Assembly: GCA_017306865.1 (NCBI GenBank)
Contig: JAFKHH010000013.1
Location: 434,001 to 498,000, forward strand
Length of the DNA stretch: 64,000 nucleotides
Direction: 5' to 3'
DNA from: Filimonas sp.
GTDB lineage: Bacteria; Bacteroidota; Bacteroidia; Chitinophagales; Chitinophagaceae
Under the pieces are notes generated by a model. It was not told the DNA's origin. It did no database searches and saw only the letters and a program-made list of their open reading frames with translations. Made by a program: the position numbers and the translations under genes. Position 1 is the stretch's first letter. Every line of letters starts with the position of its first letter. Below, in pieces: positions 35,341 to 44,744 of this stretch.

Positions 35341-38300
35341 CCTTCACTAATGTCTGTAGTGAAGCTGACTGTTGGCAATGCCGGTGTGCTGAATGTATAG
35401 CTTACACTATCGTTCTTACAGCCATAAAGACTGATGGCTTTTAGTTTGATAGCAACGCTTGCGCCCGGCTGGCTGATGGTATAGCCTGGGAATGCTGCGC
35501 CGGAACCAATCTGCGTACCATCTGCAAACCATGTATAATTACTGTTGCGTGTGGCATCTGTTGTAGCAGTGATCTGTTGCGCTGTTAATGTAAAGGGAGC
35601 GCAGTCCTGCAGTTTAGCATACGTGTATGCAGCTATAGCATCAGGGTTCACTGTAATGGTTACTACAGGGCTGGTGCTTGCCTGTGATCCCGCGCAAAGG
35701 CTTGTTGTAGCCAGCCTGCGATAGCGTGTGGTAGCAGTGAGTATGCCCGGTGCATAATTAGCAGCCTGTGCGCCGGTAATTGCAGTCCATGTATTGCCGG
35801 ACGTATTTACCTGCCATTGGAACTGGTAGTTGCCATCGCCACCTGTTGGTACACTGCCGGTAATTGTATTAGCGCTGTTACCTGTACAGATCGCCTGGTC
35901 ACCAGAGATGGTATTAGCGCTGATAGATGCCTGCACTGTTACCAGTATGCTATTGCTTGCACCTGTACAGGTACTGGTTGTTACTTTTCTTCTTACATAT
36001 ACGGTGCCCGCAGGTACAAATGTGATCGATGCACCTGTTTGCCCGGCAAGGGTTGTCCAGCCGGAAATGTTGTCCGTGCTTTGTTCCCAGCTATAGGCAT
36101 ATGTGCCGCTGCCTCCGGTTGCTACAGGGCCGCTTACTGTAACAGGCTGCCCGCTACATACGGTAGGCGGTGCGCTGTTCAGTGTATTGGTCAGTGCGCC
36201 ATCATTTGTAATGATCACCGTTGCACTCTTTGTAGGGCAAACCGCTGCGCCTGTAAGTGTCCATGTAAACTGGTAGGTATTGCCTGCCTGTAATCCTGTA
36301 ATAGCCGTGTTAGGAGATGATGGATCATTGATCGTTACACTTTGTCCTGCTGTTTGTGTCCATGCACCTGAAGTACCTGCCGGCAAAGTTGCCTGCATGG
36401 TATATGCGTTTGTAGCACATAGATGTGTATCGGGGCCTGCTTGTGCAGCAGGTGTGGCCGCGTTTACTGTTACCAGTACCGTATTGGTAGCAACACATCC
36501 GTTTGTAGTTCCCGTTACCGTATAGGTTGTTGTAACTGGTGGTGTGGCTGTTACTGTACTGCCTGTACTGCCGGACAGCGTAGCTGGCGGTGTCCATTGA
36601 TAGGTATCTGCACCGCTTGCTGTTAGTACAGATGATTGCCCGGCACAGATAACAGGATTAACCGCTGTGGCATTCACGGTTGGTTGCTGTGTAATGGTAA
36701 ATTGTTTGGTTGTGAATGGCCCTGTATTTTCACAGCCATTCGCATCTTTTATTTTACTTACTGTATAGCTGTAGGAGCCTGCTGCACTGTTTGCCGGCAA
36801 TAACGGTAACGCATACGGAGAAGAGCCGCTGGTTACCTGTGAAAAATTATGTGATGCTGCTGACGGATCTGTATAATCTAGTGTAATGGTAAATGGTGCA
36901 GTGCCTGCTGTCGGGCTAAACGTAAGATTGGTAGCCGCATTGCTGCAATAGTTAGCGAGTGCAGTTACATTACCTGCAGGCAGTGGATTCACCGTTATCT
37001 GTATTGTGTTGGAGGTAGCATTACAAGAGCCTGCTGCTATTTTTCTTCTGTAATAAGTGGTTGTAGTTAATGAAGACGGTTGCAGGTCTTTGTTTGCCTC
37101 TCCGTTAATAGTAGTCCATGTGCTGTTGTTAGGAGAACTTTCCCAGCTATAGGTAAACGAACCAGAGCCGCCCCCGGCTGTTTCTCCGTTCAGTAATGCA
37201 GGCGTAGCGCCTGCACAAATAGTTTGTGGCGCTGTAATGTTTGTACCGGTAAGCGCGCTTAAAATAGTTTTTGTAATCACATTGGATTCTGCTGAGCAGG
37301 CGCCGCTGGTGATGATGCGTTTGTAATAGGTCGTAGCATTCAGTACAGGAGGCTGGAAGCTGGATGAGTTTGTACCTGTATTGCTCCATGTGCCCGGTGG
37401 TGGTGTAGCTGATTGCTGCCACTGGTACGTATATGTACCAGTGCCGCCTTTTAATGTAACGAGCGGGTCTTGGGTAATGATAGCCGGTTTAGCTCCCGAT
37501 ACGCAGATCGTTTCATCATCCACTATACCATTGCCTTCTATAGCAGGTTGTATGGTTACGGCAAGTGTTGCATAATTGCTTTCGCAACTGTAGCTGTTGG
37601 TTTGTGTTACCCAATAGGTTGTTGTGCCAACGCTTGTAGTAAGTGGTGTAGGTGCTGTGGTAGTGCTGGCGCCAGGCGGTACGCTTGTGTACCAGTTCAG
37701 TGTATTGCCGCTTGCTGTAAGTGGCGATGCGGTTGCGTTTAAACAGTAGGCGATAGGTGAGGTTGCTGGTGCTGCCGGTACAGGATTAACGGTGATCGTG
37801 TACGCTTGTGATGGGCCTGTACAGTTGCCTTGTTTCGGTGTAACGGTTATGGTAGTTGTTATTGGTGTAGAGCTGGTATTGTTTGCAACGAACTGCGGTA
37901 CATTTCCTGTACCACTTACTGCAAATAAACCAATGCTAGTATTGCTGTTTGTCCAGGTGTAGGTAATGCCTCCGCCTGTTGGGAAATTGGTAGCAGGAAC
38001 GGTAGCGCCCTTACAATAAGGTGTGTTTGCAGGTACGGTAACTGTAGGCGTGGGATCTATTGTTACCTGGTCTGTAACTACAGTAGTGCCGCACTCATTC
38101 GTTACAGAAAGTGAGCGTGTATATGTGCCGGACGAAGTGTACACAACTGTTGGCGTAAGTGTGCCGCTGGCTGTAGCAGGTGTTGCGCCGGTAAAGTCCC
38201 AGTTGTAAGTAGCAGAGGTAGCGTTGCAATTCTGCACATTTCCTTTTGATTGAAGGTTTGCATTCTGGCAAAAGTTGCTTAGCGGATTTAATGTTACAGA

Positions 38301-40112
38301 AGGCTTATCTTTTACCGTAACTGTTTTAGGTAAAGATGCCTGGCATGCAAAGCCGGGGCGAATGGTCGTTAATGTAACCGTATAATTACCCGGATTGGTA
38401 AACCGGAAAGATGGATTGGTTGATGTAGCGGATGATCCGTTTGTAAAAGTATAAGCGGCGGTAGTAATATTACAATCACTTGGCTGATAAGTAACATTCC
38501 ATACATAACGGTTATTGCCGCAGTTAGGTGCAGAACTAGTGTTGGTTGCACTTACGTCAAGCGATTTACAACCTGCTGTGTTGTCAAGCGTGAAAGACGC
38601 ATCTGCAATAGGGTTTACACAAATTGTTTTTTCTATAAAGTCAGTGCCGCAGTTATCATTACCCACTTTCAGGCGAATGACATAGGTGCCTGGTACGGTA
38701 AACCGTACGCCGATAGAGGAGGAACCGTTATCCCAGTTCACGGGAGGCATACCACCATAATCATTACCAAAGTTGTCTGTAGATGTCCATCCCGTAGCAG
38801 GGGAAATAGACCATACTGCTTTGCCGGGGGAGCATTGTCCTGATGTATTTACACTATTGCTCTGCGGGCTAATGTTGTTAAACGTAGCCGTTGTATTGGT
38901 ACAAAGCGTATCGCTGGATACGTTGATCACGGCTGTCGGTCTTTGTGACACATAGATCGGTACTACAGATGCTGCTGAGGTAGCGCAGGGGTTAGACGCT
39001 GTAATGGTTGCAGAAAAAGAATTAGAGAATGTACCTGATGTTGTGTTACAAGATGTTTTATCAAATGTATGAGACACATTAACGGGCGCTGTTGTATAGA
39101 CCTGGGAAGAGCTGCCATCGTTGAATGATACAGTATAGGTTGTGCCCGGTGGGTTAGTGGCTGTGCTGGATACCGGGAAGGTAAGGCTGGAACCTGTACA
39201 GATAGCTGTATTACCAGGATTACCAAGACCCACAGCCGGGTTGGCTCCGGCAAAAATGTAATAGTAGCCGGTGTCTGTACAACCGTTGTTGCCGGTAACA
39301 ATGAATTGTAAACTAAATGAACCTACACCGAAATTATGCGTCAGCGGATTAGTAATTGTGGCTGCATTATAATCTGCTGTGCCATCGCCCCATATAATGC
39401 GGTAATTGCTGTTAGCTGTATTGGACAAATTGGAGAAAGAGAAATTTGCAGTAGAGGTGGCAGAGCTACAGCTTTTAAAATAAGTTAAGCCGTTATATAC
39501 GTCCTGGTTGGGGCCGCTTAGTTTTAATGAAGGTGACTGTTGCATCAGGAACGATTGCGTAGAGGACCCGGTACATCCGTACTGGTCTTTAACGTTAAGC
39601 GTTACCAGCATGCTCTGCGTGGAAGTGCCTGAGCTGCCTATATACCTGTGCACAGGATCTTTATCTGTTGACGTGTTAACCGCACCCTGGCCCACATCGC
39701 CAAATGTCCAGGCATAGGTTAAGTTAGTACCAACAGAGGTATTGGTAAATTGTACAGGAACGGAAGGGCATTGATTGGCTGGTGAAAATGTAAAGCCGGC
39801 AGTGGGTAATGCGTGAATAGTTACCGTAACCGGATCGCTTTCTGTTGGCGTGCTATTCTGTGTAACAACAACAGTATATGAACCGCTTGCATTTGCGCTG
39901 TATGTCGCATTTGTGGCATTAACTATATCAGCACCGTCTTTTCTCCATTGATATGTAGCTGTCCCGGTGACGCCGGTAACAGATAGTGTCTGAGATTGCC
40001 CGGTGCAGAGATCTACCGGACCGGAAGGTGATATGACAGGCCCGGCATATACACGGGCAGGACAAATAATATAACAGCACAGGAACAAAAACGTCAGGCT
40101 CAATAACTTCAT
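35181..40112 (-). CDS. SprB-like PKD/Ig-repeat adhesin, N-terminal fragment (frameshifted)
   Basis: Starts with a signal peptide (MKLLSLTFLFLCCYIICPARVYA) and an Ig-like domain (LCTGQSQTLSVTGVTGTATYQWRKDG). Many PKD domains follow, then a series of ~85-residue Ig-like repeats of the form ICAGxxPxxxxGxxxxGGSGxxxYxWExS. The ATG is preferred to a GTG two codons earlier. Up to FTTDISEG the sequence is normal; the last ~50 codons (WARWQYNLPIQAV...) are out of frame. Restoring one base between TG and GGC at about 35338 gives EGCGPLAVQFTN, a normal PKD opening, and a single product of about 2,590 residues. It would be a cell-surface adhesin secreted by the type IX system. Confidence 0.85.
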   Translation of the reverse strand: MKLLSLTFLFLCCYIICPARVYAGPVISPSGPVDLCTGQSQTLSVTGVTGTATYQWRKDGADIVNATNATYSANASGSYTVVVTQNSTPTESDPVTVTIHALPTAGFTFSPANQCPSVPVQFTNTSVGTNLTYAWTFGDVGQGAVNTSTDKDPVHRYIGSSGTSTQSMLVTLNVKDQYGCTGSSTQSFLMQQSPSLKLSGPNQDVYNGLTYFKSCSSATSTANFSFSNLSNTANSNYRIIWGDGTADYNAATITNPLTHNFGVGSFSLQFIVTGNNGCTDTGYYYIFAGANPAVGLGNPGNTAICTGSSLTFPVSSTATNPPGTTYTVSFNDGSSSQVYTTAPVNVSHTFDKTSCNTTSGTFSNSFSATITASNPCATSAASVVPIYVSQRPTAVINVSSDTLCTNTTATFNNISPQSNSVNTSGQCSPGKAVWSISPATGWTSTDNFGNDYGGMPPVNWDNGSSSIGVRFTVPGTYVIRLKVGNDNCGTDFIEKTICVNPIADASFTLDNTAGCKSLDVSATNTSSAPNCGNNRYVWNVTYQPSDCNITTAAYTFTNGSSATSTNPSFRFTNPGNYTVTLTTIRPGFACQASLPKTVTVKDKPSVTLNPLSNFCQNANLQSKGNVQNCNATSATYNWDFTGATPATASGTLTPTVVYTSSGTYTRSLSVTNECGTTVVTDQVTIDPTPTVTVPANTPYCKGATVPATNFPTGGGITYTWTNSNTSIGLFAVSGTGNVPQFVANNTSSTPITTTITVTPKQGNCTGPSQAYTITVNPVPAAPATSPIAYCLNATASPLTASGNTLNWYTSVPPGASTTTAPTPLTTSVGTTTYWVTQTNSYSCESNYATLAVTIQPAIEGNGIVDDETICVSGAKPAIITQDPLVTLKGGTGTYTYQWQQSATPPPGTWSNTGTNSSSFQPPVLNATTYYKRIITSGACSAESNVITKTILSALTGTNITAPQTICAGATPALLNGETAGGGSGSFTYSWESSPNNSTWTTINGEANKDLQPSSLTTTTYYRRKIAAGSCNATSNTIQITVNPLPAGNVTALANYCSNAATNLTFSPTAGTAPFTITLDYTDPSAASHNFSQVTSGSSPYALPLLPANSAAGSYSYTVSKIKDANGCENTGPFTTKQFTITQQPTVNATAVNPVICAGQSSVLTASGADTYQWTPPATLSGSTGSTVTATPPVTTTYTVTGTTNGCVATNTVLVTVNAATPAAQAGPDTHLCATNAYTMQATLPAGTSGAWTQTAGQSVTINDPSSPNTAITGLQAGNTYQFTWTLTGAAVCPTKSATVIITNDGALTNTLNSAPPTVCSGQPVTVSGPVATGGSGTYAYSWEQSTDNISGWTTLAGQTGASITFVPAGTVYVRRKVTTSTCTGASNSILVTVQASISANTISGDQAICTGNSANTITGSVPTGGDGNYQFQWQVNTSGNTWTAITGAQAANYAPGILTATTRYRRLATTSLCAGSQASTSPVVTITVNPDAIAAYTYAKLQDCAPFTLTAQQITATTDATRNSNYTWFADGTQIGSGAAFPGYTISQPGASVAIKLKAISLYGCKNDSVSYTFSTPALPTVSFTTDISEGWARWQYNLPIQAVATTAQVIPGILVTAPATPALRLARTPLHLTRFPVILRIM

Positions 40113-40645
40113 AAGCACGTTTGATAAAGGTCTGGTATTTGGATTTACGGCCGAAGGGCAGTTCTGTAGGATGATTGGACGAGGATGAAATTATGGATGC
40201 AAAAATAATGGTTCAGGGCTTCATTGCAGCTTAAATTAGGATATGTGGAAAAAGACGTATATGTAAGGGGTAAGAGGGAAGAGGAGCGGGCCGTTTTTTC
40301 CATCTTAAGCGGTTTGTTGACCGATGGTATTACCTTTTGTTTTTATACAAAAAGTAGCTAGCCTAGTATATGTAAAGTCAATAATATAACAATCAAACAA
40401 TACAACAATTCATTTTGCTACCCTGCCCGCCAAGATGTAATGATGGCGGGCCCGGACAGCATTGGATTTTTACGGTATTCACATCGTTGTTCTTAACGCT
40501 CCTTTTCTAATACCGTTTACAAAGAAGGATAGGAAGTATTGGTCAAAATATTGTCTGTACAAACTGTAACTATGAACGTGACACAAGCAAATGCTTAATA
40601 CCTCGTTCTAATTGTTTTTTGAACATCATCCATCAACACTTGAAT
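40113..40645. other. Adhesin upstream region and phrase repeats
   Basis: No gene in about 530 bases. TTACCTTTTGTTTTTATACAAAAAGTA (about 40333) is a degenerate relative of the hairpin at 16595. CAAAAATA at 40200 is TATTTTTG on the minus strand and could be the -7 element for the adhesin gene, but no matching -33 was found. Confidence 0.3.
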
Positions 40646-43600
40646 CTATATAAACGACACTTTGGACAAGTGTTGTTCCAGCAGGTCGAGTTCACATGCT
40701 ATTTCACTCACCAGTTTATTCACTTCCGGCTCTTCAAAACCTTTTACATACTCCAGCTTGCGTGCCAGTACGGCAAGGTGTGTAAGACCGGAAGAGGTAG
40801 CAGTTCCGTGTATGCGATGCCCCCAATGATTCAGCTCCGTCAGCTTCTTCTCCGTGTAAAACTGCTGCAGCGGTTGTTTAGAACTGGCCAGTGCCATCTT
40901 GGTTAGTTCCAGCAACTCCATCATAAAGTCATTATCGTCGCCTGCATATTGTTTGATCGTTTCAGAATTGAAGTGTTCATTTTCCGCTTCAATAATTTCT
41001 TCTGTTAATTCTTGTGTATTCATAACGTATGTCCATTTTTTTAATGTTGCAGCCAGCATTTCTTCTACAAAAGGTTTTGAAAGAAAATCGTCCATGCCAA
41101 TAGCGATGCATTTTTCTTTTTCTCCTTTTACATTGCCGGCAGTAAGCGCTATCACCGGTACCTGTTTGCCTCCCGGTAGTTTCCTGATAGCGGTAGTAGC
41201 GTCATAGCCGTTCATTACCGGCATTTGTATATCCATAAAAATGATGTCCGGTATGTGCGCACTGCACATATCTACTGCTTCCGCACCATTCATCGCTTCG
41301 CGTAGTTTAGCATGCGGTGCTATTTTTTCCAGTATTGTTTTTGCGAGAAACATGTTTACACGATTGTCCTCTACCACCAGTATTTCCAGTTCATCTGCAA
41401 TGGATGATGTGTGCCTTTTTGTGTGTGCAGGTATTTCTTCCTGTACATATAATTTGGATAAAGAATGATAGATATCGTTCATCTTTACCGGTTTTACCAG
41501 GCGCTGGTTAATGTTTAATTCTTCGCTTGCTTTTATTACACTTGCATCATCGCTGGAGCTATATAATACCACAATAGGTTGCTCTGTAATGGAGGTATAA
41601 ACATTCTCGCGCATTTTTTTCACAGTCTCCAGGCCATCCATAAAGGGCATGTGATAATCCATAATCACTACATCGAACTGGTTGCCTGCGGCTAATATCT
41701 GTAAGGCATCAAATCCATTTTTCACAGCGGTAACAGCTATGTTTTTTAATGCCAGGATGCGCGTCAGGATCATCCGGTTATTCTCATTGTCATCAACTAC
41801 CAGTACACGCTGTATTTTTTCCAGATTATCCCAGTCTACCGGGTTGCCGTATTCGCAAGGCACAGTAATGTCGAAATAAAACGTACTGCCCACATGTTGC
41901 ACACTTTCCAGTTGCAGCCTGCTTTTCATCAATCCAAGCAATTTGTTAGAAATGGTTAAGCCAAGACCGGTGCCACCATATTTTTTTGTAGTAGAACCGT
42001 CTTCCTGTGCAAAGGCTTCAAATATTTTATTTTGCCTGTCTGTCTTAATGCCAATGCCCGTATCCCTTACACTAAAACGTACCGTAGCGCTGTCGCCATC
42101 AGAGAGTGTTAATGCTTCTACCTTCAGTTCTATTTCACCCTGCTCCGTAAATTTTGCAGCATTGCCCAGCAGGTTTACCAGTATTTGTTTGATGCGCACA
42201 GGATCTGTCCAGATAAATCTTGGTAAGTCAGGAGATACGTTTAATAATAATTCTACTCCTTTGTTCTGTACCTGGAAGCTGATAACATCTGTAGCCTGGC
42301 ATGCGATCTCGTACAGATCACATTTCTCTGTAGCCAGTTCCAGTTTGCCAGCTTCTATTTTAGAGAAATCCAGTATGTCATTGATGATGCTTAACAGACC
42401 ATTTGCAGACTGGTTTACGATGCTTAAATATTGCTGTTGTGTGCTATCCAGTTTTGTTTTCAGCAGGAGGTCTGTAAAGCCGATCACGCCATTCAGCGGT
42501 GTACGGATCTCATGGCTCATGTTTGCAAGAAATTCAGATTTTGCAAGGCTGGCTTGTTCTGCCAGCACACGTGCATTTTTCAATTCTTCACGATGCAGGC
42601 AAAATTGTGTGATGTCTTGTGAATACATCATGATGCCGCCAATCTCGCCATTGAACAAATACCACGGCCTTACTTCCCAGCGCAGGTATTGATCATGCTT
42701 CCAGCCTTCGGGCCGCCAGATTTCTTGTTCGCATTTCTCCACAGAACCGGCAAGTGAGCGTTGTATTACCTCTTTCCATTCATCAGAGATATTGCGGAAC
42801 ACATCATAGTGGTGTACACCTACTATATCCCGGTCTATGATCCTGTATTCTTCCAGCCAGCGTTGGCTGTGTGCAATATATTTCAGGTTCTTGTCCAGCA
42901 TAGCAACAGCAGCGGGCGCATGCTCTACAAATGCAGAAAGCCTTGCACGCTCTGCTGTCAGTTCCGATTCCATTTGTGTACGCTCCGTTATATCAATGCC
43001 ATTAGCAATAATGTATGGCGCATCACCTGTGGTTTGCTCCAATACGTTATTGAACATCCAGATGCGTAAAGACCCGTCTTTATGCCTGGTAACCATCTGG
43101 CCTTTGGCAGAACCATTTGTTGCGATTGTTTTTAAATAGGCGGTAACAAGGGGATGGCGCTCTGCAGGAACAATATCAAAAAGGCTCATGCTCAATATTT
43201 CATCACAGGTATATCCTAAGATCGATGCACCCGCACTGTTTACCGTGATGAACTTTCCATCAAGATCATGTGTACACATGAGCCCCTGAGAGTTTTCAAA
43301 AAATGCTTTTAGTTTCTCTTCGCTTTCTTTTAGTAAACGTTCCTTTTTTACTTCGGTGGAAATATCCCTGCCTATGGCATATATACTGCCGGTTGCCTGC
43401 TCATAACTTGCATCCCATTGCAGCATGCGGTATTCTCCCGCACTTGTTTTGAAACGATGACAGAATGTTACGGAAGCCTCGCCATCAGCCACGCTTTGCA
43501 ATTGCATCATGGTTGTCTGTACATCGTCAGGGTGAATAAGTGTATAAAAAGAAGTTTGGGTAAGAAAATTCATATCCCAGCCTGCTACAGCGCAGAAGGA

Positions 43601-44185
43601 TGGGTTAACTCTTTTAAAATAGCCGTCTGTACCTGCAATACAAATAAAGTCGTTAGATAACTGGAAAAGTTTTTCAAAATTCTTCAGCTCTTCTTTTCTT
43701 CTTCGTTCTGTGATCATTGACATCACATCATCTGCCAATAAGGCTAGCCCTTTGCGTTGCTGCTCGCTTAGCTTTTTCGGTTGCTGATCTATTACGCATA
43801 GGGTGCCAAGCGCATGCCCGTTGGTATCGATCAGCGGACAGCCTGCATAAAACCGGATATTAGGATCGCCGGTAACCAATGGATTTTCTTTGAACAGTAT
43901 GTTTGCTGTGGCGTCTTCTATCTCCATTATTGCATCGCTCATAATTGCGTACTGGCAAAAGGAGATGTCGCGTGCCGTTTGTGTTACATCCAGTCCCTTT
44001 TTAGATTTAAACCATTGTCTTTTGTCGTCGATGAGTGAAATGAGTGAGATGGGCGCATCGCAAATGATCGCTGCTAAAGCAGTGATACGGTCGAATTCTT
44101 CTTCGCTCAGCGTATCAAGGATGTTGTAGCTGTGTAAGGCTGCGAGCCTTTCTTTTTCATTGCGATGTACCGGTAACATACTCAT
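40646..44185 (-). CDS. Hybrid sensor kinase GAF-PAS3-HisKA-HATPase-REC2-HPt
   Basis: A 1,179-residue cytoplasmic phosphorelay protein with no membrane segment. Approximate order: GAF (20-160; NILDTLSEEEFDRITALAA, DISFCQYAI), three PAS domains (165-285, 290-405, 415-530), HisKA (LANMSHEIRTPLNGVIGFTDLL), HATPase (LLGNAAKFT, DTGIGI, GGTGLGLTIS), REC1 (VVIMDYHMPFMDG), REC2 (IIFMDIQMPVMNG) and an HPt domain (HWGHRIHGTATSSGL). It can carry out a full His-Asp-His relay internally and must pass the phosphate to an unlinked regulator. Input signals are unknown. Confidence 0.93.
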   Translation of the reverse strand: MSMLPVHRNEKERLAALHSYNILDTLSEEEFDRITALAAIICDAPISLISLIDDKRQWFKSKKGLDVTQTARDISFCQYAIMSDAIMEIEDATANILFKENPLVTGDPNIRFYAGCPLIDTNGHALGTLCVIDQQPKKLSEQQRKGLALLADDVMSMITERRRKEELKNFEKLFQLSNDFICIAGTDGYFKRVNPSFCAVAGWDMNFLTQTSFYTLIHPDDVQTTMMQLQSVADGEASVTFCHRFKTSAGEYRMLQWDASYEQATGSIYAIGRDISTEVKKERLLKESEEKLKAFFENSQGLMCTHDLDGKFITVNSAGASILGYTCDEILSMSLFDIVPAERHPLVTAYLKTIATNGSAKGQMVTRHKDGSLRIWMFNNVLEQTTGDAPYIIANGIDITERTQMESELTAERARLSAFVEHAPAAVAMLDKNLKYIAHSQRWLEEYRIIDRDIVGVHHYDVFRNISDEWKEVIQRSLAGSVEKCEQEIWRPEGWKHDQYLRWEVRPWYLFNGEIGGIMMYSQDITQFCLHREELKNARVLAEQASLAKSEFLANMSHEIRTPLNGVIGFTDLLLKTKLDSTQQQYLSIVNQSANGLLSIINDILDFSKIEAGKLELATEKCDLYEIACQATDVISFQVQNKGVELLLNVSPDLPRFIWTDPVRIKQILVNLLGNAAKFTEQGEIELKVEALTLSDGDSATVRFSVRDTGIGIKTDRQNKIFEAFAQEDGSTTKKYGGTGLGLTISNKLLGLMKSRLQLESVQHVGSTFYFDITVPCEYGNPVDWDNLEKIQRVLVVDDNENNRMILTRILALKNIAVTAVKNGFDALQILAAGNQFDVVIMDYHMPFMDGLETVKKMRENVYTSITEQPIVVLYSSSDDASVIKASEELNINQRLVKPVKMNDIYHSLSKLYVQEEIPAHTKRHTSSIADELEILVVEDNRVNMFLAKTILEKIAPHAKLREAMNGAEAVDMCSAHIPDIIFMDIQMPVMNGYDATTAIRKLPGGKQVPVIALTAGNVKGEKEKCIAIGMDDFLSKPFVEEMLAATLKKWTYVMNTQELTEEIIEAENEHFNSETIKQYAGDDNDFMMELLELTKMALASSKQPLQQFYTEKKLTELNHWGHRIHGTATSSGLTHLAVLARKLEYVKGFEEPEVNKLVSEIACELDLLEQHLSKVSFI

Positions 44186-44374
44186 GCGGCAAATGATTTA
44201 AGCGAACCTGTGGAATTGTTACCTAAAACTACATTGCTTATGGAGTATATGATAGGTTATACGCCCTGGCTAAACGGCATTTTAAGGCGTTTTAGTGAAT
44301 ATTAATATGGGCTTAAGCAGTTTTTAAATCCATTGGGAAAAAAGTAGGTAAACGTGCTGCTGCGCAGCTTTAGA

Positions 44375-44676
44375 TTCACCGCAGAGCGGGGGAGGGCAGG
44401 GAGGATTTCTTGCTGGAATATTTCTCGCGGAAATCGCAGAATATATTTAGCTAGCGCGGGTCTCCCGACCTGTGTTTAGTTTTTACTAAATGTTGCAGAA
44501 GGTACATTCGATTTCGTAAAGCGATTTTCAATAAAGAAAGTAACAGGAAAGCGTTCACCGCAGAGCCGGGGAGAGCAGGGAGTTGCGCGAAGGTTTTTTG
44601 GCTACAATATTTCTCGCGGAAAACACGGAAATCGCAGAATATATTTAGCTAGTGCAGGTCTCCCGCCCTGTGCTTA
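44375..44676. repeat. Two related ~110-bp direct repeat units
   Basis: Unit A (44375-44480) and unit B (44554-44676) share the order TTCACCGCAGAG, GGGCAGGGAG-like, AATATTTCTCGCGGAAA, TCGCAGAATATATTTAGCTA and GGTCTCCCG...CTGTG. Unit B has about 17 extra bases. The last word is a small palindrome (CAGGTCTCCCGACCTG type) also seen at about 20243. The whole gap from 44186 to 44744 has no gene. TTCTGCGATTTCCGCGAGAG (44701), just before the regulator's stop codon, is the inverse of the CGCGGAAATCGCAGAA word. Confidence 0.65.
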
Positions 44677-44744
44677 TTTTGTGAAGTGTATTTCCGCGTT
44701 TTCTGCGATTTCCGCGAGAGATCCTTTGGTGCTCCTTAGTGTCT

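Noticed and set aside
41943-42692. 249-codon plus-strand frame opposite the hybrid kinase
   Set aside because: It is antisense to the highly conserved HisKA/HATPase region; a shadow of its codon use.
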